Below are positions 6,999-16,694 of a DNA stretch of 32,338 nt, piece by piece. The position numbers were made by a program, and so were the translations under genes. The number at the start of each line of letters is the position of its first letter. Within the stretch, counting starts at the first letter, position 1. Source of the DNA: Planctomyces sp. (GTDB taxonomy: Bacteria > Planctomycetota > Planctomycetia > Planctomycetales > Planctomycetaceae); the NCBI GenBank assembly GCA_005778115.1, contig SXKJ01000002.1, positions 1-32,338 of the forward strand, in the 5' to 3' direction. The notes under the pieces are model-generated. The model was not told the DNA's origin. It searched no databases and saw only the letters and a program-made list of their open reading frames with translations.

Positions 6999-7160
6999 TC
7001 ACCAAATTCGCGGGACGCCGTACAAATCGAATGCTTGATCGATGCTGACGACGACCAAACCGTTCGTCTTGGCCTGAGCCACCAGCAACTGATCGAACGG
7101 ATCACGATGATGCAAGGGGAGTCGCTGCTGTTCGTCGGCGTCATCCAGAGTCATCGGCAG
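6999..7160 (-). pseudogene. C-terminal remnant of a PIN-domain (VapC-like) toxin
   Basis: The minus strand encodes LPMTLDDADEQQRLPLHHRDPFDQ and then LLVAQA, VSIDQAFDLYGVPRIW and a stop. This is the typical last 50 or so residues of PIN-domain toxins (HRDPFDRLLVAQA and the final D-AFD-YGVPRLW). The upstream sequence does not contain the N-terminal half with the first catalytic Asp, and no antitoxin gene is present. It is a decayed fragment. The surrounding gap 6975-7392 shows only this remnant and a small hairpin. Confidence 0.7.
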
Positions 7161-7347
7161 CTTTAGTGTCTGTAACCCTTCGGTTCTGTGGACAACCGGA
7201 GGCGGATGCACTTCTTAGCATCAAGACGAAGAATCAAAGGACGTTTCCGCGAATGTCTACTATTTCAAGTGCATGCGAACGCGCGCGCAAAGATGTGCGA
7301 GGATAAGGGGCGGCATCCGATGGTGCGCATGACTGGTGATTTTGTGA

Positions 7348-7368
7348 CGGCGCACTGGTAGTGCGCCG
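7348..7368. repeat. Small hairpin upstream of the sialidase-like gene
   Basis: CGGCGCACT (7348-7356) pairs with AGTGCGCCG (7360-7368) around a GGT loop, a 9-bp perfect stem. It lies 25 nt before the next start codon. It could be a leader structure or a remnant of a palindromic element. Confidence 0.55.
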
Positions 7369-7392
7369 AACAGAACCTTTTTAGAGATTGCG

Positions 7393-8715
7393 ATGATGGG
7401 CAGTATCCCAGCACGAGGCAGAAACGGTTTCGCCCTTTGGATCACAGGCCTCCTCTCTTCCATGCTCGCTGCCGCTGGTCTGCCGACCGCGCACGCTGTG
7501 GAGCCAGTCGATTACACGATCAAGCTCGACACGGTCATGTCGGGGTTCGATGGCAAAACATGTTGGGTCGCGCCTCGCGCGGGCGTGGTTCATGGCCCCA
7601 AGCCGAGCATCATCTTCACAATGCAGAAGCTGCTGCTCAGTGGCAGCGACATTTTCTTTGCGGTCAATGAAGTTCGCTCCGATGACTTGGGCAAGGCCTG
7701 GCTGCCGCCGCTCGAACATCTGACGACCTTGGGGCGACGCCAAGAGCCGAACGGCATCGAGATTGTCGCCGGTGATATGGTCCCCAAGTGGCACGCCGCG
7801 ACCGGCAAGCTGCTTAGTACCGGGGCAACAGTACGCTACAAACGCAACGCTGCCGGCGCGGAAGTGAAGATCAGTCAGAACGAGGCGTCGTCTCGCACCG
7901 CTTACTCGGTTTACGACCCACAGCAGCGCAGTTGGACCGCTTGGGACACGATCATCATGCCTGACGATCCCAAGTTCTTCTATGCGACCGTTGGCGCGAG
8001 CCAGCGCGTCGATCTGCCCAATGGCGAGATTCTGTTGCCATTCCACTTCAAGACCGCGGGCGAGAGTCCGTACCACACCGCCGTGATGCGCTGTTCGTTC
8101 GACGGTCGCACGCTCAAGTACCTTGAGCATGGCGATGAATTGAGCCGTCCCACCGAGCCTGGCGTCGAATACAAACTGCCTGGCGGCCGACAGACCGGCG
8201 TCTTTGAGCCGTCGCTGACCCGTTATCGCGGCCGTTATTTTCTGACCATGCGCAACGATCGCACGGCGTATGTGGCGACATCGGACGACGGTCTCCATTT
8301 TGGGCCGGCCCAGCGGTGGCGATTCGACGATGGCAGCGATCTTGGCAGCACGAATACGCAGCAACATTGGGTCACTCACAGCGACGGAGTGCTGCTCAGC
8401 TACACTCGCAAAGGGGCAAAAAACGACCATGTCTTCCGCCATCGCGCGCCGCTGTTCATCGCCCAGGTCGATCCCGAAAAACTCCATGTGATCCGCAGCA
8501 CCGAGCAGATCTTGATTCCCGAACGCGGCGCGGGCTTAGGCAACGCCTTTGGTGTCACTGAAGTGAACGCGAACGAGACGTGGGTGACGACGGCCGAGTG
8601 GATGCAAGGGCCGAAGGGGATCCTCAACCCCGGCAATCAATACGGTTCCGACAACAGTATCTACGCCGCTCGGATTCTGTGGAAGAAGCCGAATCGCGAT
8701 TGGGATACGCGATGA
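7393..8715 (+). CDS. Exported sialidase-fold (BNR) protein
   Basis: A 440-residue protein with a signal peptide (hydrophobic residues 13-32, probable cleavage after AHA). The body resembles six-bladed sialidase-like propellers, with an Asp-box-like S-DDG-HF motif at about residues 297-303 (VATSDDGLHFG). Planctomycetes carry many such secreted proteins, some acting as glycosidases, but no catalytic set can be fixed from sequence alone. Two adjacent ATGs (7393 and 7396) are possible starts. It is the first of three co-directional exported proteins with gaps of 67 and 77 nt, which suggests an operon for extracellular substrate breakdown. Confidence 0.75.
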   Translation: MMGSIPARGRNGFALWITGLLSSMLAAAGLPTAHAVEPVDYTIKLDTVMSGFDGKTCWVAPRAGVVHGPKPSIIFTMQKLLLSGSDIFFAVNEVRSDDLGKAWLPPLEHLTTLGRRQEPNGIEIVAGDMVPKWHAATGKLLSTGATVRYKRNAAGAEVKISQNEASSRTAYSVYDPQQRSWTAWDTIIMPDDPKFFYATVGASQRVDLPNGEILLPFHFKTAGESPYHTAVMRCSFDGRTLKYLEHGDELSRPTEPGVEYKLPGGRQTGVFEPSLTRYRGRYFLTMRNDRTAYVATSDDGLHFGPAQRWRFDDGSDLGSTNTQQHWVTHSDGVLLSYTRKGAKNDHVFRHRAPLFIAQVDPEKLHVIRSTEQILIPERGAGLGNAFGVTEVNANETWVTTAEWMQGPKGILNPGNQYGSDNSIYAARILWKKPNRDWDTR

Positions 8716-8782
8716 CTTGCCGCGTCGAGGGCGATCCGTCCGAATGGCGGGACAATCTTTTGCTCAAAGAGGGAACTTCGCG

Positions 8783-9901
8783 ATGAATCTCCGTCTCATT
8801 CTGTCTCTCGCCGGATGCCTGTTCGCGGTCACGGCAGTCTCGGCCGAACCGCCCGCTGCGATCGCTCCGTTCTTCCAACCACCGGCAGAATTCGCGAGCG
8901 ACTTTGGCGGTTATCGTACTCCGCTGAAATTTGATGACGGAACCTCGGTCCGCAATGCAGAAGACTGGCACCGACGGCGCGCCGAGATTCTCAAATACTG
9001 GCACACCGCGATGGGGGCCTGGCCGCCGCTCCTGGAAAAACCGAATCTCGAATACTTGGAGCAGGAACGTCGCGAGAACGTCACTCAGCACCGCATTCGA
9101 ATCGAAACTGCACGCGACCGCTTTGTCGATGACGCCTATCTGCTGCGACCCGACGGTCAGGGACCGTTCCCCGCCGTCCTGGTCGTTTACTACGAGGCCA
9201 AGACCGGGATTGGCATGGGCAAGTCACCCTTGCGAGACTTCGCCTGGCAACTGGCGAAGCGGGGCTTCGTCACGCTGTCGCTCGGCGGTGATCCGAATAC
9301 CTACTACCCGACGAAGGAGTCGTGCCGCATCCAGCCGCTGTCCTTTCACGCATACGAAGCGGCGAACTGCCGAGTCGCTCTGGCGAATTTTCCGTTCGTC
9401 GATCCGCGGCGGATCGGAGTGACTGGGCACTCCTACGGCGGCAAGTGGGCGATGTTCGCTTCGTGTCTGGACGACGGCTTCGCTTGCGGAGCGTGGTCCG
9501 ATGGTGGAATCGTGTTCGATGAGCAACGCGGGAACGTCAACTACTGGGAACCGTGGTATCTAGGCTTTGATCCCAGCTTGCCGGAACAGCGGAAGGCGGG
9601 AATCCCGAAGGACACGAATCCGCGCACCGGACCTTACCAACGACTCATGGCCGAGGGCCGCGATTTGCACGAACTCCAGGCGCTGATGGCTCCGCGTCCG
9701 TTCTTGGTGTCAGGCGGAGCAGAGGACATGCCCGCCCGTTGGAAGGCTTTGAATCACACCGTCGCGGTGAACAGGTTGCTCGGCTTCGAGAACCGGGTGG
9801 CGATGACGAATCGCCCTATGCACTCACCCACCGAAGAATCGAACGAGCAGCTCTATCAGTTCTTCGAGTTCGTTCTGAAGCCGAAATCGCCGACGCCCTG
9901 A
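8783..9901 (+). CDS. Exported alpha/beta hydrolase, acetylxylan-esterase-like
   Basis: The protein is 372 residues from the ATG at 8783, which has AGAGGGA just upstream and opens a clean signal peptide (MNLRLILSLAGCLFAVTAVSA). An earlier in-frame start would add 22 residues without a signal. The nucleophile elbow is GVTGHSYGGKWA (GxSxG). The preceding FPAVLVVYYEA carries the oxyanion-side strand, and MAPRPFLVSGGAED holds the likely acidic residue. A late His in RPMHSPTEES is a candidate catalytic His. The elbow resembles acetylxylan and glucuronoyl esterases (CE7/CE15 type). It sits between a sialidase-like gene and a LamG-propeller gene, consistent with polysaccharide de-esterification. Confidence 0.8.
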   Translation: MNLRLILSLAGCLFAVTAVSAEPPAAIAPFFQPPAEFASDFGGYRTPLKFDDGTSVRNAEDWHRRRAEILKYWHTAMGAWPPLLEKPNLEYLEQERRENVTQHRIRIETARDRFVDDAYLLRPDGQGPFPAVLVVYYEAKTGIGMGKSPLRDFAWQLAKRGFVTLSLGGDPNTYYPTKESCRIQPLSFHAYEAANCRVALANFPFVDPRRIGVTGHSYGGKWAMFASCLDDGFACGAWSDGGIVFDEQRGNVNYWEPWYLGFDPSLPEQRKAGIPKDTNPRTGPYQRLMAEGRDLHELQALMAPRPFLVSGGAEDMPARWKALNHTVAVNRLLGFENRVAMTNRPMHSPTEESNEQLYQFFEFVLKPKSPTP

Positions 9902-9978
9902 TTGTGGAGAATCTCAATGTGTCTTCATCGAATACACTCCGAACCGTGAACGAATCCACGACACCAGGAGTCATACCA

Positions 9979-11742
9979 ATGCTTTCGTCTCAATGGTCTT
10001 TTCCATGTTGCTACGGACTGACTTGGGGAGTCGTCGCGATCTTCATCGTCGCAGCAGTTCGGGCGGATGATGGGCCGAAACTGGTCGCTCATTGGCCGTT
10101 GAGACAGGATGCGCGCGATATGGTGGGATCACGACATGGCCAAGCGGAAGCAGTTGTGTTTGGCCAGGACGGAGCGACATTCAATGGGCGGGATGCTCGA
10201 ATTCAGGTGCCTTCGGCGGACACGCTGAATTTCGGCACACGCGACTTTTCGATCGCCGCGTGGGTGCGGTGCAAGCGGCCGATGTCATCGACGCTCGGAG
10301 ACATCGTCAGCAAGTTCGATCCGGCGATGCGACGCGGGATCAATCTGCATGTGGCCGGGAGTTCGCCGGCCTACAGCGCGATGTCGGATGCCCGGCATGT
10401 TCACTTCGGGATCGACGACGGGTATCTCGGCGAGTGGATTGATCACGGAAAACCGTGGCCATCAAATTCACTCGTCAGCAATCTCGTCGCCTATCGGGGG
10501 GAGCTGTATTGCGGGATCGCCGACGCCGATCGGCCGGAGGATCGGGCGCATGTGTTTCGGCTGCGTGGCGACAGCGAGTGGGTCGATTGCGGCAGGCTCG
10601 GAACGGACGCGAATCACCATTCGGTGATGTCGTTGCTCGTACATGACGGTCAGCTTTACGCCGGCACCGGCATTTGGGATTGGGTGCAGGCACTCGGCGG
10701 GCTGAAGGGAGCACCGGCTCCGGCGGCAACGCGCGTGTTCCGCTATGAAGGGGGCACGACGTGGCGTGACCTCGGTCAGGTTGGCCACGGCTCGCGAGTG
10801 CTGTGCCTCGCTAGCTTTCAAGGCGAGCTGTTCGCGGGGCTGGACAGAATCGGAGGCGGACGAGCCTTCAAATACAACGGCCGCGAGTGGATCGACTGTG
10901 GTGCTCCCGACGGAAAGAACTTGGAATGCTTCCTGCCGTGGGGCGGGACGCTCTTCGCCGCGACTCACGGCAACATCTACGAGTACCGCGGCGGTCAGGA
11001 GTGGCGGAGTATCGGCACCGCGCCGCACGACATCAATCAGATTCATTCGATGCAGGCGTTTGGTGGCAAGGTGTTGCTCGGAACGTGGCCGCAGGGATAC
11101 GTCTTGCGACATCGCGCCGACAACGATTGGGAGAAGATCGGACGTCTCGGCTTGCCGGAAGGCTCGAAGCTGATCAACGAAGTCATGGACCTGACGGTTT
11201 ACAACGGCAAGCTGTACGCGGGCCTGATCCCGAAGGCCGAGGTCTATCGCTATGAACGAGACGGCGACTGGACGCGGCTCAGCTCGCTGGCCAAGCACCC
11301 CGATTGGTCGGAAGAAGCGGTCGAGACCTGGGCTCGCGTGACGTGTCTGAGCTTCTTTCGCGGCCGTTTGTTCGCCGGCACCGGCTCGTGCCAAGGCCGC
11401 GCCCTCGATGCTCCCGCCGATTCGTCGTTGGGCCGAGTCTTCTCGATCCAAGCCGGTCAGGTCGCCAGCCACGAACACGACATCGGCGGCGATTGGACGC
11501 ACATCACCGCCACGCGCCGCGGCCGCCGGCTCGAACTTTTCATCAACGGCCAAAAAACCGAATCCGCCGAACTCCGCGCCGGCCCGGCCTTCAACATCTA
11601 CAACTCAGCCCCGCTGTGGATCGGCTTCGGCTCCCAAAATTTCTTCGACGGCCAAATCGCCGACCTCCGCTGGTACGACGGCGCATTGGACGCCGCAGCA
11701 ATCCAGAAGCTCAACGCCAGAGAGAAATCCTCAGTGAAATGA
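9979..11742 (+). CDS. Exported LamG protein with an inserted beta-propeller
   Basis: The protein is 587 residues from the ATG at 9979, chosen for CAGGAG at 9965-9970 and the signal peptide that follows (ending near AAVRA). Residues about 30-115 are the first half of a LamG/concanavalin-like domain (LVAHWPLRQDARDM, FNGRDARIQVP, FGTRDFSIAAWVRC). A run of Kelch/propeller-like blades follows, each of the form VYNGKLYAGL-YRYE-DW or FQGELFAGLDR-FKYNGREW (about residues 165-475). The second LamG half closes the protein (GDWTHITATRRGRRLELFINGQ, GFGSQNFFDGQIADLRWYDGALD). The propeller therefore seems nested within one LamG domain. It is probably a surface glycan-binding protein; no catalytic residues were identified. 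Confidence 0.8.
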   Translation: MLSSQWSFPCCYGLTWGVVAIFIVAAVRADDGPKLVAHWPLRQDARDMVGSRHGQAEAVVFGQDGATFNGRDARIQVPSADTLNFGTRDFSIAAWVRCKRPMSSTLGDIVSKFDPAMRRGINLHVAGSSPAYSAMSDARHVHFGIDDGYLGEWIDHGKPWPSNSLVSNLVAYRGELYCGIADADRPEDRAHVFRLRGDSEWVDCGRLGTDANHHSVMSLLVHDGQLYAGTGIWDWVQALGGLKGAPAPAATRVFRYEGGTTWRDLGQVGHGSRVLCLASFQGELFAGLDRIGGGRAFKYNGREWIDCGAPDGKNLECFLPWGGTLFAATHGNIYEYRGGQEWRSIGTAPHDINQIHSMQAFGGKVLLGTWPQGYVLRHRADNDWEKIGRLGLPEGSKLINEVMDLTVYNGKLYAGLIPKAEVYRYERDGDWTRLSSLAKHPDWSEEAVETWARVTCLSFFRGRLFAGTGSCQGRALDAPADSSLGRVFSIQAGQVASHEHDIGGDWTHITATRRGRRLELFINGQKTESAELRAGPAFNIYNSAPLWIGFGSQNFFDGQIADLRWYDGALDAAAIQKLNAREKSSVK

Positions 11743-11874
11743 GTCATTGGGTACTGGTGTCCGATTCTGTTGATGCCGGTGATCTAATGGAACAGCCTCA
11801 TGTACCACTCAAGCAGACGATAGACCGGTGGCATTGACTCTTCGGGTACTGACTGGCTCTGGTGTGGCGAGTTC

Positions 11875-12132
11875 CTAGTTGCCGAGACACCAATACCAGT
11901 CCAGCCAGCGGTCTAGCCATGCCATCTGTTTTCCGCACCAGTCCAGTGGAGCATAGACGAAGCTCCACGCTGCGAAAATCACTTCATACGTTGATGCTGA
12001 GACACGACCTTTAAGAGCGAGTTTGGCTCATGCTGTCGGCCCGTAGCTCAGCACGTAGAGCACCGGCAACGCGATTAGAACCGGCCACAGCTTGCGCTTT
12101 GTTCTCGGATCGTCTTCGCTGTCGTCCGCCAT
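11875..12132 (-). pseudogene. Small membrane protein gene interrupted by in-frame TGA
   Basis: From the ATG at 12132 (preceded by GGAG) the minus strand reads MADDSEDDPRTKRKLW, then a hydrophobic helix VLIALPVLYVLSYGPTA, then TGA (residue 35, plus 12028-12030). The frame continues with AKLALKGRV and ends FVYAPLDW, RWLDWYWCLGN and TAG at 11875-11877 (85 codons). From memory, small planctomycete proteins of this type have a Trp after the YGPxx turn, so TGG to TGA is likely. No SECIS-like hairpin follows the TGA. The 34-residue N-terminal piece could still be made. The rest of the gap 11743-12202 shows no other feature. Confidence 0.55.
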
Positions 12133-12202
12133 GACGTGCTCCAATGAAAAAGGCCGCCCTTTGAGATCAACCTCTGAGCGTGACAAGTGGGAATGACCGG
12201 AG

Positions 12203-14389
12203 TCACTTCAATCCGCGCCGAATCAGCAGTGCATCCACCGTCGGCTCGAGTCCGCGAAACGCTTTGTACGAGACCATCGGATCACGGCTGGAACCGCGGC
12301 TCAGGATTTCCTTGCGGAATAAGTTGCCGTTTTCTGGAGTGCAGCCTCCCTTCGCGATCATGTGGGCAAAAGCGTCTGCCGCCAGCGTTTCACTCCAGAG
12401 ATACGCGTAGTAGCTCGATGAGTAGCCCCCGGACCAGATGTGGGCGAAGTAAGCGGTCCGATAGCGAGGAGGCACAGCCGGATGACTCGCGCCAACCTTC
12501 TGGAGCGATTCCGCTTCAAACTTCTCGACGTCGGCAGGGATCTGTTCGCTGGTCAGCGAATGCCATTCGAGATCCAGCAGCGCCGCCGCCAGATACTCGA
12601 GTGTTTCGAATCCCTTGTTGAATTTCTTGGCACTGACGGCCTTGTCGAGCAAGGCTTTGGGGATCTGTTCCCCAGTCTGGTAGTGCCGTGCATAGTTGGC
12701 GAGGATCTCCGGCTGAATCGCCCAGTCTTCCTCGAACGTGGAAGGGAATTCCACGAAATCACGTGGTGTCGCCGTCCCCGCAACTGTGGGATAGGTCACA
12801 TCGGAAAACATGCCGTGAAGCGCGTGACCCATTTCATGAAACAGGGTCGTCACATTATCAAAGCTGATGAGTGCCGGCTCCCCAGCAGCGGGACGGGGAA
12901 TGTTGAGGCAGTTCACGATCACCGGCTTTTCATGCAGTAACTTGGACTGGTCCACGAAGGAACTCATCCAGGCTCCTCCACGCTTGGTATCGCGTTGGAA
13001 GTAGTCGGCATAGAACAGTCCAAGCTGAGATCCGTCTCGATCAAAGACGTCAAACACCCGCACGTCCGCGTGGTAGACCGGCAGGTCTTTTCGTTCGCGA
13101 AACGAGATTCCGTAGAGCTTATTCATCGTAAAGAACACTCCGTTCTTCAGGACCGAATCCAGCTCGAAGTAGGGTCGGACGGCCGCCTCATCAATGTCAA
13201 AGCGAGCTTTGCGGACTTTCTCGGCGTAGTACTCCCAATCCCAAGGGGCCAATTCGTGGCTCTCGTGGCACTCCTTGATCATGGCCTCCAGGGCGTGGGC
13301 TTCCTGCTTGACTCGTTCAACGACTCCGGGAACGAGGTTCGTCAGCATCTTGCGGGCGGCGGCGGGAGTCTTCGCCATTTGATTCTGCAGCTTATAGGCG
13401 GCATGGTTTTCGTAGCCCAGGACTTTCGCTCGCTCGGCGCGCAACTGAGCAATCTCCAGCACCAGTCCGCGATTATCGATTTCGCCATCACGTCCCAAGC
13501 CTCGATAGGCAGACGCTTCCCACACACGCTGACGCAAGGCCCGATTGTTCAGCGATGTGAGAACCGGCACACGCGTAGTGTTCGAAATCTGGAGCAGATA
13601 CTTCCCGTCCAGGCCACGCGCCTTGGCCGCTGCCGCCGCGGCGGCAATTTCGTCCGCCGACAGGCCGTCAAGTTCCTTCGCCGTGTCGACGACAACCGCC
13701 CGCTCTTTGGCGATCGCCAGCAGATTCTCTTCAAACTTTGTTTCGAGCTTTGACAACTGCTCGTTCAGTGATCGAATTCGACCCTGCTCCCGGTCACTGA
13801 GTCTGGCCCCCGCCCGCAGGAAACTTTCATAACGCTGCTTTAAGACTTCAGCCTGCTCTTCGCTGTACTTGATTGACTCTTCGTTCTGCCAGAGCTTCTC
13901 GACACGCTGAAACAGCTTGCGGTTCAGCAGGATGTTGTCCGAATGGGCCGCCTTCAAAGGGGAGAGTTCGGTTTCGATTCTCTGCAGAGCCTCGTTTTTC
14001 TCAGCCGAAGTCAGATTGGAAAAGACATTGTCAACGCGGGTCAGCAGTGCTCCGGATCGTTCCATAGCTACGATTGTGTTTTCAAACGTGGGATCTCCCG
14101 CTTGACTGGCAATCGCATTCATCTCGGCCAACTGCAGCTTCATCCCAAACATAAACGTTGGCAGAAAGTGATCGACTCGGATCTTGTCGAACGCCGGAGC
14201 ATGCAGCAGCAGTGGACTGGGAGCGGCAAATGGATTGTCGGCAGCCAACGCCGCCCCCTTTTCGGGCACGTCAGCCGCAACAACAGATGTCACAACCGAC
14301 CAGAACGCGGCGACGGTGACGCCAAGGACCGCCACCAGGGCGAGTTTCCTGAGCCGTTGCGAATCATTCAAAGTCAGGGTCAATCTCAC
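12203..14389 (-). CDS. dcp: M3 family peptidyl-dipeptidase (Dcp-like), exported
   Basis: The protein is 728 residues from GTG 14389, a zinc metallopeptidase of family M3A that removes C-terminal dipeptides or cleaves oligopeptides. The zinc motif LFHEMGHALHG has H518, E519 and H522 in this numbering; the third ligand Glu lies in FVEFPSTFEEDW. Dcp-type sequence is clear in FENTIVAMERSGALLTRVDNVFSNL and GGYSSSYYAYLWSETLAADAF. The frame stays open upstream to an ATG at 14551, but those 54 residues look non-coding. The GTG start gives a basic N-terminus and a hydrophobic signal (about residues 18-40), so the enzyme is probably periplasmic or anchored. It is complete and monocistronic. Confidence 0.9.
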   Translation of the reverse strand: MRLTLTLNDSQRLRKLALVAVLGVTVAAFWSVVTSVVAADVPEKGAALAADNPFAAPSPLLLHAPAFDKIRVDHFLPTFMFGMKLQLAEMNAIASQAGDPTFENTIVAMERSGALLTRVDNVFSNLTSAEKNEALQRIETELSPLKAAHSDNILLNRKLFQRVEKLWQNEESIKYSEEQAEVLKQRYESFLRAGARLSDREQGRIRSLNEQLSKLETKFEENLLAIAKERAVVVDTAKELDGLSADEIAAAAAAAKARGLDGKYLLQISNTTRVPVLTSLNNRALRQRVWEASAYRGLGRDGEIDNRGLVLEIAQLRAERAKVLGYENHAAYKLQNQMAKTPAAARKMLTNLVPGVVERVKQEAHALEAMIKECHESHELAPWDWEYYAEKVRKARFDIDEAAVRPYFELDSVLKNGVFFTMNKLYGISFRERKDLPVYHADVRVFDVFDRDGSQLGLFYADYFQRDTKRGGAWMSSFVDQSKLLHEKPVIVNCLNIPRPAAGEPALISFDNVTTLFHEMGHALHGMFSDVTYPTVAGTATPRDFVEFPSTFEEDWAIQPEILANYARHYQTGEQIPKALLDKAVSAKKFNKGFETLEYLAAALLDLEWHSLTSEQIPADVEKFEAESLQKVGASHPAVPPRYRTAYFAHIWSGGYSSSYYAYLWSETLAADAFAHMIAKGGCTPENGNLFRKEILSRGSSRDPMVSYKAFRGLEPTVDALLIRRGLK

Positions 14390-14655
14390 GATAACTTCTC
14401 TCTTGTTACGAGGTGGACAGGTTTCAGAGCAGCTCCGCACTCCGAACAGAACTTTCGCGTTTAAGCATTCTCGCTTGAACGCAAAGGAGCTGGCAGCCAC
14501 GGGTGACGCATTGTAACAGCACAGCGTCACACGATCCCTGCCGTTTACCAATCTGCTTTGATAGGCCGATGTCTTGAACCGTAGGAGTCCCAGCGATGCA
14601 CCAGCAGGTTACGTTTGAAGAGCGAGTTCGCCGAGAGAAGAGAACGTAACCGAGT

Positions 14656-16507
14656 TCATGTCTCGGATGCCGAGGCCGCTGCTTCCGCATGGGTTGGTCG
14701 GCGGCGACGCACGGAATCGTTGTGGGAATCCGAACGAGCCAGCGCGCTAAAACGATGGCTGTGCGCCGCGATCAGTTCCGCATGGCGATGTCGATCCATG
14801 GCGTAGACTCCGAACCGCAGAAGCTGCCACACGCTGCGCCAATTCATTTTGGTTTGTTCGGTCATGGCAATCGCGTTGTCTGAAATCAGATCCCAGGTTT
14901 CGTGAGGCAGCCGCTCCGTCACAATGAGCGCTTCGGCCAAAGCTTGAATCGCGAGTTGGATGCTGTCGTCACCAGTGGGAGAATGCCGCAACGCATTCAA
15001 GCCCCGGCCTCCGGAGAAATCCGGCACGCAGAGTCCGTTGGCCGCGCAAATGAACGACTGCGATTCCGGGCCAATGGCGCGAACGTCGTCTTCGATGGCG
15101 GTGTCGGGAGTCACCGTCCGCAAAGGATCGATGCGATCTCCCACGCAATAAAATTGACCGCGCGTCCCCAGTTCCATCGCGACAATCGGCAGGCCGCATC
15201 GCTCACTTTCCTCGTGAGTGATGCCATACGCTTCCGTGTCCGAAGCACTCACATAGACGAACCGTTTCGATCGAGCCAAATTGAACAGCATTAGGAGCAG
15301 GTCGTTGGGGACAAGCCCTCCGAGTGCGACTTGATCGGGAAATCGCCGTGTCAATTCCGCATCCCATAAGCCCGTACCGCAGGCCAGCCAATACACTCGG
15401 CGCGCGGGAGTGGCTTCCGTCAACCTCCAAAATGCCTGCGAGAGCAGCCACAAATTCTTCTCGTCGCTCAGTCGGCCGACGGTGACGATGGCGAAGCAGT
15501 TGGGGTCAGCCTCGATCCAATCCAAGAACTTGCTCAGTCCCTGGCTGACCACTTGATCGATTCTTCCACTGTCGAGTTCATCTGCGAGTAGAGCACGCAC
15601 GCTCGCCACCGTTTCTTCTGCCGGGCGGAAGCCATCGGTGTTGCAGCTCAGAGGCATGTGCCAGACCTGATCCTCGGGAATCTGATAATTGACGGCGTCG
15701 TCCGGTCTTGAGGTCGTGACGACATCCGCTTGCTTCAGATACCGAGAAATCTGCCGGTGAGCCAGGAATCGCAGCACTCTCTGGAACGGCGTTCCCGTTT
15801 TGGCCAGCGATGCGGATTGCGGCTGAGTCGCCGAATCATTGGGAAACCGGCGGTGCAGGAACGAAACGATCCGGCAAATCGGATGAATGAAGCAATGGTC
15901 GAGCACATTGAGCGAACGAAACAGTTTGCCGCGAGGCGGCTCAGCACCGTCCATTCGCCAGGCGGCACGCAGTTCTTCCAAGTAGCTGTGCGTTTCGGCG
16001 AACTCCAAGTTTTCGCGCGTGAACGACGCGAAATAGTTCGTGATGTCGGTCTCGATTTCGGTCATCACGGAGGAAATCAAGCGGACCTTGTGCCCCTGCC
16101 GGCGCAACTGCTTGGCCGCTCGCAGGCCGGCCATGTCGGTGGCTCCGATCGTCTGGAACGTGTGAATCACATCCGGACATTCCGCGACAATGTCGCGCGT
16201 GATGTCGTTCCGAAACGGAAACAACTCGACTCGAAATGGCAGAGCCTTGGTCGAGACGTAGGGGGCAGAGTTCTCGTGGAGACACCAGTGGAAGATATTG
16301 CCGGAAAGTCACATTGAAGTAGCGCGGATGCGCGTACGTCCGGGTTTCCGTTCCCAGGCAGAAGACGACCAAGTCCGCCATGCCGTCGTTGCCCGCCTCC
16401 TTGATGAGGTGCTCGAGCGCAAGCTGAAATCCAGTGATCGTTCCGACCGCCGCACCCGTCCCTTGGTATTCGGCACAAATGACAATTTTGGGACGCGACA
16501 CGGTCAT
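14656..16507 (-). pseudogene. GT4 glycosyltransferase, frameshifted once
   Basis: The N-terminal part starts at ATG 16507 (MTVSRPKIVICAEYQGTGAA) and reads to YAHPRYFNVTF. The remainder, NIFHWCLHENSAPYVSTKAL onward, is in another frame. The two join if one base is dropped in CCGG at 16301-16304. The corrected protein would be about 616 residues. The C-terminal domain is GT4/GT-B: VGRLSDEKNLWLLSQAF, then SDTEAYGITHEESERCGLP carrying the E-x7-E nucleotide-sugar motif. The second frame alone can start only at ATG 16224, losing the first Rossmann strands, so it would be inactive unless the shift is an error or is bypassed. A 9-bp hairpin (14607-14615 with 14643-14651) follows its stop. The acceptor substrate is unknown. 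Confidence 0.75.
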
Positions 16508-16694
16508 CGACTTCAGAAGACAAGGGGAGTGACGTCTCGAGGGAAAATAGCCTGGGAGTCGAGCGTCGTTTTCCCAAGCGAACAGCCCCATATTTTTCTC
16601 GAGGACCGGACTAGGGCTTGTTAGCGGGAGGGACTCAGACTCCATTCGATCTACAAGAAATGGGGGAGGGCTAATGGGGGAGGGACTCGGATTG

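Noticed and set aside
7381..8487. Long minus-strand frame (368 residues) opposite the sialidase-like gene
   Set aside because: It is antisense to a well-supported exported protein and has no family-like motifs; long antisense frames are common at this G+C.
10468..11553. Long minus-strand frame (361 residues) opposite the LamG-propeller gene
   Set aside because: The sequence is compositionally antisense-like and the plus-strand protein has clear repeats, a signal peptide and a ribosome site.
12028..12030. TGA of the small membrane protein as a second Sec codon
   Set aside because: No stem-loop of SECIS type was found 10-40 nt downstream, and the position fits a lost Trp better than Cys.
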